Shown here: piece after piece, positions 1-13,900 of the stretch
Position numbering within the stretch: the stretch's first letter is position 1
Layout: each line of letters starts with the position of its first letter
From: Colias croceus
Lineage: Eukaryota; Arthropoda; Insecta; Lepidoptera; Pieridae
NCBI RefSeq assembly: GCF_905220415.1
Contig: NC_059553.1
Location: 5,356,501 to 5,420,500, forward strand
Length of the DNA: 64,000 nucleotides
Reading direction: 5' to 3'
Notes under the pieces: generated by a model
Databases searched by the model: none
The model's input: the letters and a program-made list of their open reading frames with translations, nothing else
What the model was told of the DNA's origin: nothing
Position numbers and translations under genes: made by a program

Positions 1-259
1 TTAAAAGTACGGAACCACCTGACGTAATTGCTTATTAGCAGACCCATGTGGTAATTTCATGGTATTTGAAGGGCAATGACCTCGCATCGATGTTTGCAGT
101 TTCACGTGAAGTACATTTCTCACGTATCTCAAGTTCTTTGCATTACAAACAATTAGTTATTTACACCTACCAATATTGTTTGTGTAATATTTACTGTCTT
201 GAAACCCTTCAGTACTTTCTTCACAAAAAGTGGATTTAAGTTTCCTGTATAATTATATT

Positions 260-486
260 ACTAGCTTTACGACCGCGGCTTCGCCCGCGTTTTGAAAGAT
301 AAACGCGCATATTTCCCGTTTCCGTGGGATTTCCGGGATAAAACCCATATATGTTAATTCATGTTACCTTCTATGTTTGCTAAATTTCATTATAATCGGT
401 TCAGCAGTATTTACGTGAAAGAGTTACAAACATACACGCACATACATCCATACTCACAAACTTTCGCATTTATAATATAAGTAGGA
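260..486 (-). mobile_element. interspersed repeat of common lepidopteran type (family A, reversed)
   Basis: Read on the minus strand it runs from an aagtaggata-like start through 'ataaatgcgaaagtttgtgag', 'gaaccgattataatgaaattt' and 'tatcccggaaatcccacgg' to 'aaacgcgggcgaagccgc' and ends at ctagt. The same 3' half is present at 49037-49241 on the plus strand. It is a non-coding retroelement or Helitron-type repeat; I recognise the style from lepidopteran genomes but cannot assign the exact family. Confidence 0.75.
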
Positions 487-3400
487 TAGGATAGGATATA
501 ACGAATGATTCCTAGAGACTTTTGTAAATGATGAATAATACCCTTTTTAATTTAGTTACAAACTCTATTCCCCAATACTCTGGTAAGAGGCAATATCTAA
601 ACTTATGCAAAACGATATTTAGGAAAGTTATAATTTTGTAGAAATTATTATCATATTGTCCGATTGTATCTTAATCTGAAGGGATAAGACTAACGGTCCG
701 TTTTCCCTTCCCCAATTACTTATTTATAAAGAATACACCGGGATGCTTGAATGCCTGCTTAGTGCTTAATGTTTTCATATAAAAATAAAAAAATTTCTGT
801 ATTTATTAGATGCAAAAATAGTTATATTTGTGTCTAATTGATATTTAAATTTACAAGGACTCTATCTGAATCAGTCAAATCGTCTGCTACTTATTTTTTT
901 GCATTAATTACAATCTAAAATCAGCACATCATAGTCAGCACCTACTAATATTACTTACAAAGAAATAAAATATTTATAAAAGAATATGACGTCTTCAACC
1001 CGTTCCTGTTTAATTGCGTCTAATTTTATGGACATACCAATTACCAACAATTCTGAAATCCTCCGACGCTTGGGCGTCGATTCGAGACAGCGAATTAACT
1101 TCGTTAAAAATATTACGGTTTTGTGTGAACTCCCTTTTTCTGTTTAAACTGTAATATTATCGTATAGATGCTAGAATCCAAGCTTTATTATCACGCGTGT
1201 TATTTTTAACATTTTGTATTAACAATGTGCTATAAAAAGGAAAGGTGATTATGATAGATGAAAGAATATAATAATATATTTTTCTATAGAATCTAGTTAC
1301 AAGTAGCACACAGTTTAATTACATTCTATTTAGCGGACTTCATTCAAAATTGTGTCAGACTTTCAGAAATGTAATTAAAATTGTACGTTAGGATTTATGA
1401 AAGAGACTTGACGAAATAGGCCAGTTGCTACTTGAAAACATGAATAGGCTCTTTTTAGAGTCGAGTCCGGGTTACTCGAAACACAAGGTTACGTTTTCAA
1501 AATGTATTGCTGGCTCCGTACTAATTAATGGAAGTGAAACAATTTGTTTACTGCGTTCATTACACGTCGTATGATTTCCATCCATATGTAGATGACAATA
1601 GCAATTAATGAAATATACCATTTATCCTAAAAATTCAATGATAACTACAACTAATTGATACGGTACCATCTTATACGTTATGCAAAACATACACATGATT
1701 CAAATGAAAAATCAACAGTTTTAAGATAAAGCCCCGTTTGGCAGTTTAAAGTTTTACGAACTAAAGTTAACGTTTGAAAATTTATCACCAATCATCACCT
1801 ATAATGTTGACGCTAATATAACCTGCGCTTAAATTTAACTTTGTGAATCACATAATCAAGAGTTTAACCAGTGGGCGTTTAGTGTTCGACTTCAAATATC
1901 ATTATAAAGTTTGACAAATGCCTATTTGATGCCCGCTTACAGTTAGCCGTGGCTCTGTGGGCGACCTTATGAATTTTATGGCTTTTAAATATTTTTATTC
2001 CCAATGTTTTATTAATTCCAATGCTAATGTGAAATAAACATTTTATTTTAGTTTGCGGTAGTATTTATGGTTCTGATTTAGTGTAATAAGTGAAAGTGTT
2101 TTAATTTGTTCGTTTTTGGGTTTACATTTTATTAGTTACATTTTAATACATAAAGATAACATATAAAATTAATTACAGCTATATTCAATAATAACTATTA
2201 TTAGAAAAATAATTCTTAACGTAAGAGATAATTTGATATTACATATTCCCTATATTCTTAATTTATATGCGAAAATTATACAAGCAAACATTCATTTGGA
2301 TTCAAGTTCGTGTAATACATTATGAATGTATACGTATGAAACCTGTCCTAGGACAATGTAATAGAGATTTGGTATTCATTGAATAACTAACAATGTTATA
2401 CTAGCACGGGATTCAGTATTAATATAACTGCTCATGTTATCAAATGAATAACAAATGAAAGCGCCAAAAATGTATTGTTCATTCTCCATTTATGATAAAA
2501 TATTCAAATTTTACACATAAAAATATTTTTTAACTTCAAAGTTTTAAAGAAGAGATGTAAAAGTGTAGCTTCGGTGTTTTTAGGTTATCTAAACAAATAA
2601 ATAAAATAGATTTATGTTCCAACTTCTAACCCGAGGGCTTGGCTTACTTCACTTTATTTAAAAGAAGCCTAATGGATTTGAGACATTCATTGATTTACTA
2701 TTTGAAACCGAAACAACAGCTAAGAAGATTTTTTGTTTAATACGAAAATAACTATTATACCTTCAACTGAAATTAATTTAATAAATTTTAAAACAGAAAC
2801 GAAACCATTCATCACCCATTTAATTTAATCTATTAAATAACATCAAATAGAAATTGTTTCTCACCCTATCTCATAACTCATATCTAAACATAATTCAATT
2901 AATCTACATGATAACTTATAACACTTCAAGTCAACTCAACAAATCAATACACTGACATTTCAATTCGAATATCCAATTGTACCAACATCCAGAAGCCCTT
3001 ATATTAAATATTCTAACATATTATTTGGGAACGTTGGCGCTATGTTGACGAAAAGCCATTAATCTTCACGTCACTTATTTTTTGTTTGTAACACGCGCGT
3101 ATCAACAGCATCGAATTACAGATATTAATTATGAACCCTTTAATGATTTATCTAATTCAGTTACGTGTTGTCATTCGTGTTGTCTGTTGCAATACTTCAT
3201 TCTCTACTATACAGTTTACTCTATCAGTGTAGTTATATTAGAAAGTAGAAAACTACGAGAAGGAAATGAGGGAATAAATATTTTTGGATTGAAATTTGAT
3301 ATCCTGTTGGTGATAGGAGTTTATATATACAAATGTGTGTATGTCAAATACCTATCTGTCATTGTATAATTTTTCTCTTCCGCCTTTACCCTTTGTACTA

Positions 3401-4500
3401 CGCGTACCTATCGTCTAATAAAGAATCTCAAGTTTATTTAACAATCTTTACTTTTTCCTGCCCAAAACCCATCATATCCAACTTTTACTGCGATGTTAAA
3501 TAACATTCAGAATACTTGTTTCTAAATGCTATTCACATCTCCCTCGAAATAAACTAGAAAATGTGAAAAATATCACAGAAAATAATAAAAAGATGTTGAA
3601 AACGAAATGTGTCCTTAAAGACTTAGTAACACATCTAAGACCGTGAAGCAATGAAATCTTTCTTCATTATTTGGACATATTATTAAGTTTCAACCTAGCA
3701 AAATACTAATCCTATACAATATTATTCAGTTTTTTGCTCTATCTGCAGAAATCACATATTTAAACTAATTTAAAGTTACATAAATTCACATTCATTCTTA
3801 TAATGGCGAGAAAAAAGTGAAAAGAAAACGCATATTGAGTTACGTTCATTAGAATATTTTATTTTGGATGTGGGTTCTATAGTTGTATAGATAATATTTT
3901 CTAATCTATACATAGATTATATTGCAACATAATGTTATTATTATTTAAAAGATTTAATCTGAGGCAGCAAAATCCCAGTTTGAACTTGGTGCAAATTTAA
4001 AATATGATATTATTTTCATAATAAAGCAATTATCTTCACATACCTACCTATTATGTGAATACTTTATTGAAAAAAACCTTTATTGATTATAAAATATATT
4101 ATATAAGTAATGTATAATGAATGCATTAGAGTAAGATTGAAATGTAACAAACGTGTGGGAAGCTGTGGTCTTCAGTCCACCTCACGATTTATAGAGTGAG
4201 TTATTTGTTTTACGTCAAGAATTGATCGATCGTTGGCGTTGATAGTTTTTTTATTGTTTTTTTTAGTAATATGCATATTATATCAATAGATATATTTCTA
4301 AATCAGAATACTGCGTCAGAAAATTCCATTAAATATGCATAATTTCAAATTAACATTGTAGAATACTGATTAGCGAACATTTACAATATTATAAGCAGTT
4401 TTGAATATAAACGTACGTAGCGCAACGTAGAGGAAGAATTCTTTCAATTATTATAATACATAGGTACTAGAAAAAAACTTTTATTGATTATTTATATTAT

Positions 4501-4706
4501 ACTAGTTGCGCTCGGCGGTTTCGTCCGCATTGCTCCGCTCCTGTTGGTGTGCCCGTTGGTCTCAGCGTGATGATAATAGGTATATACCCTTCCTCGATAA
4601 ATGGGCTATCTAACACTGGAAGAATTTTTCAAATCAGTCCAGTAGTTCCTGAGATTAGCGCATTCAAACAAACAAACAAACTCTTCAACATACATGTATA
4701 AAAATA
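4501..4706 (-). mobile_element. interspersed repeat (family B, reversed) just upstream of the start exon
   Basis: On the minus strand: gaagagtttgtttgtttg, 'aatgcgctaatctcaggaac', 'tactggactgatttgaaaaa', 'gtgttagatagcccatttat', 'aacaggagcggagcaatgcg' and a terminal ctagt. Matching copies lie at 9597-9778 and 44522-44679. Its end lies about 28 bases from the splice acceptor at 4733-4734. Confidence 0.78.
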
Positions 4707-4734
4707 TTAACATTTTCCTTTCTTATCTTTCCAG

Positions 4735-4922
4735 ATCTTTTGGAGCGATCGACTGAATATCTAACACTGAAAATGACTGAAACTGGCGTCACGTGAAGAT
4801 AGTGAAAGTTATTACACAACAATTGATTTATTTAGTGAAATTCTGTGCATACCTTGGAACTGTGTGATTTAATTTGTGTTTAGCGACATGTTGTGTCAAA
4901 GGCCTTTACTCTACGTCTCATT
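4735..4922 (+). CDS. ADAMTS-like gene: 5' UTR plus start exon (coding 4888-4922)
   Basis: The exon follows a pyrimidine-rich acceptor (tcttatctttccag, AG at 4733-4734) and ends at TT|gtaagt (GT at 4923). ATG is at 4888; an in-frame TAA lies 18 bases upstream in the leader, so this is the first possible start in the frame. The 35 coding bases give MLCQRPLLYVS plus two bases of a Leu codon completed by the next exon. The strong acceptor implies at least one further upstream non-coding exon, which I could not locate. Confidence 0.85.
4773..4796 (+). promoter_or_regulatory. upstream ORF in the leader of the ADAMTS-like gene
   Basis: An ATG at 4773 opens a seven-codon frame (MTETGVT) ending in TGA at 4794-4796, 91 bases before the main ATG. 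It lies in the same exon, so every transcript using this exon carries it. Short upstream frames of this kind often lower translation of the main frame; that effect is inferred here. Confidence 0.5.
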
Positions 4923-7900
4923 GTAAGTATTGTGTAACAGAAAACGAGTTCTAAGTGCGTACTTTTTTGCGATCAGGCGGGTATATGAAATGACACACTT
5001 GCTATCGTATTGCTTTTGATGTAGCAACACAATGGAATCCAAAACAATTGTGTGAAATAAATTGATAAGTCATTTGTGACACTGACGCTTCTTTCATAAA
5101 ATAATGTCATTGATTAACTCAAAACAAGCTCAAAATCATATAATATTTGTATTATATACCTGTACAAATTATTATCGCTGAGGCTAGGTATATAGATGAA
5201 AAAGCTGTCGTTGCAGTTGGCTGCATATTATTTTGTGAATACATTTCACGAATATATTTTTAATTTTTATATTCCTAGATTCCTAGTAGCTTAATTTCCG
5301 TGGCAACTGATTTACTGCCCCCCTAGCCAAGTGGTTTTCTGTTAGCGTAGCGTTCAATAGAATAGACTACGAATGTATGAGATTGACGTAAGCTGTAGAT
5401 AAACGTATCTACAGTTGTATATGCTACATTGCATTGTATATGCTATGGATAATATAGTAACCGCAATCTATAAGATACGTAGTTAATGTTTAGTATTTAA
5501 CCAATAGCCCGACAACCATAAAATGCTTCATTGAACTTTATAAAATGATTTATTCGTTCCATTGAATCTGAGTTGGTAGCCAGTGGCTGGTCCGCTTGTC
5601 TGTATGTTACTGCTCTACATTATTAATGTTTTGCTACCAGTACTTGTAATATTATGCATAATATTTAGAATTTCTCATTTTTTCATAAGTTCAAAAGCAA
5701 ACTTTGCAGAGAAAATAAAATTTTGGGTAGAATTGGAATCATTCGGACGTCGCGTCGCTAGATACTGATGGACCTTTAACTTTTGAATTAGGTTACTTAT
5801 TGCTGAAAATGGTATGCGTAACATCAATTTATTATTATGAGAAAACTTTAGAAAACACTAACACGAAGTAAATTATCTTATAAGTGGTTGTTCTTCGGAA
5901 CAAAATAACTTTATGCTTTGGTCTACCAGGTGGTTACAAGAATAAGTTTAAAATCAATTATTTGAGTCGTAAATTAAATAATAAAGCGTGTATGTATTGA
6001 TATAATAATATGTTTACAGTTTACTATAGACATAAGTGTCTCATAAAATTAATTTTATAGTGTAGGTATATTTTTAATATCTATATTAACGAGCGAGAAT
6101 AAACTAATATGGTTATAATAATTAATAAACTTAAAATATTACGCTTGTCTATCTTTATGGCTGTAGTTTAAAATTATGTAGGTATGTTTTGTTATCATAT
6201 AAAATGTGTTAAGTAAGACATTCCTTTATAAAAATATGGTTCTAGACATATTATTTAACAGTGCAAATATGAACAAAATTTATCGAATTAAACATACTAC
6301 AACTCTCTCCTCAAATATCATTCATACCAAAGTTGATGATTCAATTCGATAATAATATTATAGTGTAGGTAAGAACTAAGAACACTATTATATTATAAAC
6401 AATTTTCATTGGTTTATCTATTTTGATACTTGCTTCATTTAATAAGACTAAATGCAAATGTAACAACACTATAAATCCGTTTAAGCTAGGAAGAGATTAC
6501 GGTTGACTTTCGTAATTAAAACCGATCTAATTTCGCTGACTATAAGTTTTAAATTGCATAATTGCGTGGTCGATATTTATGAATGGAGGTTTCCGTAGGC
6601 GATCCGGATTTGTACGGGAATGCTGAATATCATGTCATTTGCTAATCTTTGCTTATTTATTAAGACTTGCTTCCTTCAACTTTCGTTCAGTTAATCTCGT
6701 TGCAAATTTTCTGCAATCCTGTTTATTATATATCGCCATTTTGTATAAAGTGTTTTAAATATTAAGGCTACACGATAAATTAATTTTAATTAACAAATTG
6801 ACCACACTAATTGTTCTGTACACCAGAGCTAATAATACATGGTACGGTCAAAATAAATAGGTGATGTTATAAAATAAAATTAAACTTCAGAGTTTAGTAT
6901 TAGTTTGGTAAAATATATTATCCTCTCTAGATATATTTAAAAGCTTGAATTTAAAATGTATGGTTTAAAAAGTGGTAATGGAGTAGAGTGCAAGTGCATT
7001 AGCGCCTTTTCTGAGACCACGTCAGAGTGAGATTTTTGCGCTTTTTGGAAATCTAGTAATTTTGCGCTATAAAACCCCTTTTACTTTATATTAATTATAC
7101 ATCACGAGTTTATAAAATGTCACATTGCTTCGTTGTTTTTATAAACTTAAATAAAATCATCACTGGATAAGTTTTCTATAATAAGTGTGCGCTAACGTGT
7201 CAAAATACCTGTCTTTCCCTTATTTATTACTTATCTATTGAATCGTAGGACACGTTCTAGAAGACTGGAACGTTTTGTTATTTGTTAAGATTTATAGTCA
7301 CGACGAACCGGGGAATTTGTACGGAATTAAATCCTTTGGTTTTTGTGCTTCGCGCACATATAAAATAGAGAGAAATGTACCAACATAATCAGTCTTCGCG
7401 ATATTTATACAGTATAAGATTTTTACTTTTTGTATGTTTTTAATTTACATTTTTATTATTAAGGATCTATTAACTAATTAGGCCTTTGCGTGTAGTTGAT
7501 AAAAAATCTAACAACCGTTATGATCTAATATTGTTCAATAAACTAAGTAAGGAATGATATTTAAATTTTGACCACAATACATATTGATTGGCAACATGTA
7601 ACATTGTAATTTGACGATACAGGTAATTGATTTCGTTTTAGCAAATCAATTACAATCATACAATCAATTGTATTATATTGTAATATAACAATAACGCAAA
7701 TTGTAATCACAATTAAAATCACGTTTCCTGTAAATTTAATAGCATGACACACGCCTATACAAGTACCTACATATTAGGCTTTGTGGCTTTCGAAGAACTA
7801 GAGTCATGCTTCTAAATATGTTCAATGTCATTCGAGTAGCTTTTAAAATCGAGATTGATTAGTGTTAAATCGATGTATACATTAGTTTATGCAAATCGAG

Positions 7901-10900
7901 TGTTCAATTGAAATCGTACTTTGAATTGTAAAAATAGAGCTATTGATCTGGTATGTTACCTTGGTGAGGTCATACATCGATCGGGTAATTAAATATGGAT
8001 GTCATTTCTTATTTTGTGATTTTATATGATTCTATTGCAATGTTGTATCATATTTACAATGGAGTTGTATCATATTACAACGAGCACTTGATGCATAGAT
8101 TACACACGCTATTTTTATATACATCGTTATCTTAATTAAATCGATTAAAATATATTATAAATTAAACGCTTCATAGTAATTAACATTTTGTCAATCAATA
8201 ACTAATTACTGTATCGTTTTGTAATTGCTTATACAAGGTTCCAAACTTATGAGGTTAGGATGCCGAAAAGCATACCTCGTTGTTCGAATCGTAATGCCAA
8301 TCGGTTTTAAGAATCGTAAACCAAACACGGTATTGACGTTAAGCTAATATTCGTTTACTTGGCATTTACTGCTGCTTTGTATTTATGACTATTTAGCTGA
8401 AATTAACCTTTCAACTTTGTCGTTCGATGTATGATTGTATATAGAATTTATGAATATCGATTCGTAATTACGCTACTATCATAATTCACACACACATTAC
8501 AGCACACACAGCTTAAGCATTTTTTATAATTTAATTATGAAATTCGTTTAATATTTAAATTTTGTACTTAAAATATGTATATTTATTTATTCCGTAGAAT
8601 GATCGAGCTAACAACTTATTGCTAAAAATATGCGTTATTATGATTTATATATGCAACAATTTTGGGAGGAAAAACTTTTGGGGTCGTACGCTTCACCCCG
8701 CCCTTTCAACTTTCGTCAATTGTAGATACGACTGATAGTGAGCTTATTATAACGACAGTGTATCAAATCAGAATTCACTCGATTAATTTGAATCGAATTG
8801 AGGCGTCCAATTTGTGTCATCAACGTATGTGGTCGAATTGAATGTAATCGTCGTAATTGACACACACTTTCTGATAATTTTTATAGTTTGTTTTCAACTA
8901 GCTTAATTAATAAAGAATATTTTTGTGGCGCTTTTTCATTGATTCATCATTATTATTAGACGACTAATATTTTTATTATTTCGTTGCATCATTATTATTA
9001 GACGACTAATATAATAGGTAGAGATACTATCGCGGCGCTAATTCATAATGGATAATTTTTATTAAGGACCTTAAACAGTACTTTTTTTTAAAATTTGCCA
9101 AGTAAGCGCAGTAGTCATCAGGTGCAGATCTGACACCTATTATAACTATTAATTATAATTATTCGCAACTAAATAATATAAGGTGATTAATGTTTATTTG
9201 ATAACAGCCTGGTAAAGTCGACTTAGTTTGACGGACAGCGATATGCAATACTGTAACACTAACCTATACCTACAATTTAAAATAAGACTGACTTGTTAAA
9301 ATGTTTTCATCTTGTTACATACTTATAGACTAAATTTAATCCTTCATTTCAGCTGTGTTAAACCTAAACACAATTTATTTTAAGTATTATATTTAGTAAT
9401 TAAGAATGAACACTTCAAAAGAATTAAACAATCAAAATCAAAGACTTGCATATAATATACTCACGTGAAGGCATATCTATTAAAATACCTACTAGAAAGA
9501 CCACAAGAAAAATTCACATCACATAAAAATATATTTCAGTCATTTCTTTTAATGTCCATTATGCCCAAGAAGGATTACATTATTTTTCGACAATATCTAT
9601 ACAAATATTATAAAGCTGAAAAGTTTGTTTGTTTATTTGAACGCGCTAATCTCGAGAACAACTGGTCCGATTTGAAAAATTCTTTAGGTGATAGACAGTT
9701 CATTTATCAAGGAAGGCTATAGGCTATACATCTTATCACGCTATGACTACAGGGGTGAAACAGCGCGGAGCAGCTAGTCTTTATATATGTATAACTTAAA
9801 GATTTTCAAGTACCATCTTATTATCTACAGTTAGTACATAAAATATACTAGACATGTCTAATATGTGGTCGTTTCCAAACAGTGAATCACTAACAAAACA
9901 TCATAACTATCGCAAGTGAGCGCTAAATGTATCATAATTAAAGAGAATAGTGAATGTAGACAATAATAGCATCCAGCTATGTAGGAAGACTATAATAGCG
10001 TTAATTCCCTAACCTGTATCTGTTATGAATGGCTTACACATTTATCACTGTTGCTGCATGTTTACATTTACGATGTGAAAATTATAATATAGCTAAGCAT
10101 TGCATAAAGCGGTCCGTGTACGCTATAAAACAAGACATATTATAAAGGTGTAAGAAATAAGTTCAGACAATTTTAAAAATGTGTGGCTTCGTAATATTTG
10201 GTTAAAAATGATAAACAAGCATGTCAGGATTATGAAAATACACCCTATTAATAAGTTAAGATTTGTTTTAAAAGTTTTGTGGGCAAGTAAGATATATTAA
10301 ATAAACCAGTTGTTCATTATACTAACAGTTTTACATGAAGATTTATTGTATTGATTGTACACCGTTGCGTGATCAGCGCGGTTTATAGATAAGTCCGAAA
10401 TCCGAATTATCAAAATCGATTCGCTACGGATATTCTCTTAAAACGTTACTTGTTTTGTTGCTATATGAATAATAATTTTATTTATGGCGTTGGACTACTT
10501 GGTTTTTTCTCTTCTTTTTAGATTTTTAAAGTAAAATACTTATGTAGTTAAAAGTAATATGTACTTAGTAAATAAGATTTAGAAAACAATTAGCTTTATC
10601 GTCAAATAGTTTTTGTGTGGGAACGAATATTGTTCGCAAAATGTAAAACGTTTATGACTCATATATTATGATAAGGAAATATTTTAGCGCCAATACTAGA
10701 TAACAGAATATACCGGCGCTTATATGAGTATTGGCGGTTCTGCTATAAAGACATACCAATATTGAACATGTTTATTTTATTTGAACAACTAATAGCTTAC
10801 GTCTGCTTACAAGTTTTCGATCATTATTCGTTCAATATTTGATGTTTACTCTTACATATAAATGCTAAATTCAACATAATTTTATTATACAAATCGATAA

Positions 10901-13900
10901 GTATTAACGTGTGAATTTGGATTATTTTTTATTAGCTTCTCTCTCCAAACTGAGTACCTATTTGAATAAGTATTTACCAAATAGGTACTACATTTGTGTA
11001 TCTTCTCTATTCCTATTTTTTGTTCATGAAATTATTATAGTACAATAGACGGTGCTTTTATTATTTATTAATTAGCAGCCGGAGAGAATATTGTACAGTT
11101 AAATTAATAATATGTTACTCTGGATCATAATTAGTACACGTTATTCAGCTTAAACATTATGAACGAATTTTACGAGAGGCGTACTTCAAGCTTGGAAATT
11201 AATATTAATTTATACTCGACGACAACTTCACATTCTGTCCAACTAAAAACCTTCATACCTATAACGCCAGATTTTATTTACAAAATTTAACAATTTGAAA
11301 AATCTTATGGAAAGCTTATTTTTATGTGATTGATAGACGAATATGAAAATTTTATTCGTAATACAACGTTACTTCAACAATCGAGTTAATTGCTATTAAA
11401 TATAGTACCTACCTATTTACTATTTACCAGCTGTTATGCTCTATTTACGCGAAAGAACTATGAATAATTTCTACAAAATAAAAAAGAGTGCGTACCGAGC
11501 ACACGTGTCATGCGTGTCATATAGGTGAAACTTATTTAGCAAGATTCAAAGACAACAAAATCGTCGCCTTACTTCATGACGTGACGGTATTGGCATGAGG
11601 CGACTCGCAACGCGCCTAAAGAAGTTTCACTTCAAAAACCTTATTTGATAAAGTTATAAAACGACAACCTACGGCAATAAAATAACAAGCACCTTCCGTA
11701 AGCGTTTCCATTCAAATAAAATATTAACGGTCATATTCGTTACATCGTGAGCCAATAATAATTTGCATGGCAATAAGGAAGAATCGCCTCCATCCATGGA
11801 ACGCTATGTAAAATGTCAAATAAATAAACGGGAACTAGTGAGGCGTGCGAAAATAGCATCACGATTGAAATTATGGGGTATTCGTTCGCTACGTGGTAGG
11901 TCAATGTTTCGGCCATCGATAGGATCCGCCATACTTGCGATAGTTATTGTTTTATCGTTACTGCAGAATATCTTAAAAAGATGCATGTTGAGTGAATCTC
12001 AGCTGTGAAGTGGGAATTTGGAAGCTCAGCTATGTAGAGCAGGTAATTATTGCAATCATGATATTGTGATTGAATGTTTTTTCCACCCCTTCATGTTCTT
12101 CTAATAAAAGAAGTTCCACAAAGATATCGCAGAAAACGTTTCATAAAGCTGATCATAACGATATAATAATAATACCGATAACCATAAATGTTCTCATTTT
12201 TAAATGTCTATATAGAAAACAAACTACGTCGCAAATTCATGGTTCCAAACTCGTCTATAAATCAACGTCAGGTCTCAATACGCCTACTTAGCCTAAATTA
12301 AATGCGAACATCGTTTTAATAAAAAATTCTGATGTTACAAATTAATCAATTCACACCGGGGCAACGACATGTCATCTTTCGAAGCAAGGTCGTATTCATA
12401 AGTTTAAATGGACTAGAAAATTATAGATGCAAAAATTGGAGAGGTTTTTTGCGATAAGTAGTTTTTGGACACAATGTCCTGCAATGTCAGTTCTATGATT
12501 ACTGAAACTGAATTTATTACAGAATATTGTGTTGTAAGTAATTAGTTTGTTATCGTTTATATTTGTAATTTGTAAAATCTCTCCTAATGGTTAAGCTAGA
12601 TATAATATTATAATATGGCCTATGCCTAAGATGGAACGAAGAAAAATAACATTACGGTACCGTAAAGTTAATATCCCTAAATTTTACCAAAAATACTTTC
12701 AACAGTATCGATTACTTAATATCTAATTACCACATGACCCACTCGGTCGTATACACATTATATTAGGTACTTATATCTTACGGGTTAATGTTTTAAAATA
12801 ACTTTGACTTCGCCCAGCCGCTGGTGACATAATTATACGCTCCATTTAATTTTCCTAATGCTTGCACTTAATCGATATATCACATTCCAATAACCAGATG
12901 GATTTAAAGCGAGTTAAAATTTAAAGTGCGTAGTGTTACAAGCATTTATACATTTTTACTTCATTGAAAATTATTATACATTGTCTCTACAGGGTGTCCC
13001 ACTGTTGGTATACTAAGCTCAAAGGAGGTTATAGTTTTGCATACGCTGAGTACGTAAAAAATACTTATAAAATTCCAGACGAATTTTTTTTTCAAATAGA
13101 TGAATTCTTAAAACTCTATGTGTACACCCATATCAATAAACCCGTCCTACTTTGCCACCAGTACGTGAGCTATCGTTTAAGATTATGTTTTCATAGACAA
13201 AATGCTCACATTAGAGAATATGCCGGCTGCGCGAAGCTAGAGAAGAAAACATGGATTTTCAGGAAAAAATTAGCAAAAAATTTTTGATGTAATTTTGTTG
13301 TTTAAGTATTTCTTACGTGATCATTGCTATATTACTATACTCTTTGGATCATTGATCAATGTATGCAAAATTACAAGTCCCTTCGCGCTTAGTATAACCA
13401 ATAGTGGGATACACCCTGTATAATAAAAAGTTTTGAATTATGTAGGGAGATTATTTTTTGACAGATGTATTTTTTTTAATTACTGTAAGACCGACAAAAA
13501 TTCATTACCTACCTACCTGACATAAGCATAAATGACATGGTAAACAAAATATCCTATCATCTAACGTCCAAGTAACTGCTGCGCTTACGTTTACCCGTTG
13601 GAAATCACTTACCTATTCGTGCGCGTTGTGGTAATGTCATTCACCCGATTTGTCGCAAATCTTACCACCTATGTAATATTGTTTTTCTTTTTGTCAAATA
13701 CATCATTATTTTATGCGCTATCCTACAAATTATCCTAAACAATCTGTATATGGACGCACGGCTTGTTTAAAGTTCAACACAGCTTAACTTGTAAAAGCAC
13801 TACAAAGGTAAACAGCTATGAAAATATACCGCATTATCCACACATTTTCAAAGCAAACAAAGCTGTAAGAGTTTTAAATTGTAAATTCGAACCCCGGTCC

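Larger units (their letters stand above)
1..4734 (+). other. upstream sequence or 5'-UTR intron of the ADAMTS-like gene
   Basis: AT-rich, with no convincing coding frame. Apart from the repeats at 260-486 and 4501-4706 I see nothing in it. A non-coding first exon may lie here or further left; I could not identify a promoter or donor with confidence. Confidence 0.4.

Noticed and set aside
5380..5420. Small hairpin ctgtagata / tatctacag
   Set aside because: A nine-base stem is expected by chance in AT-rich sequence of this length.
9465..9722. 85-codon frame
   Set aside because: It has no in-frame ATG at its start (GTG) and its right half is the family B repeat.
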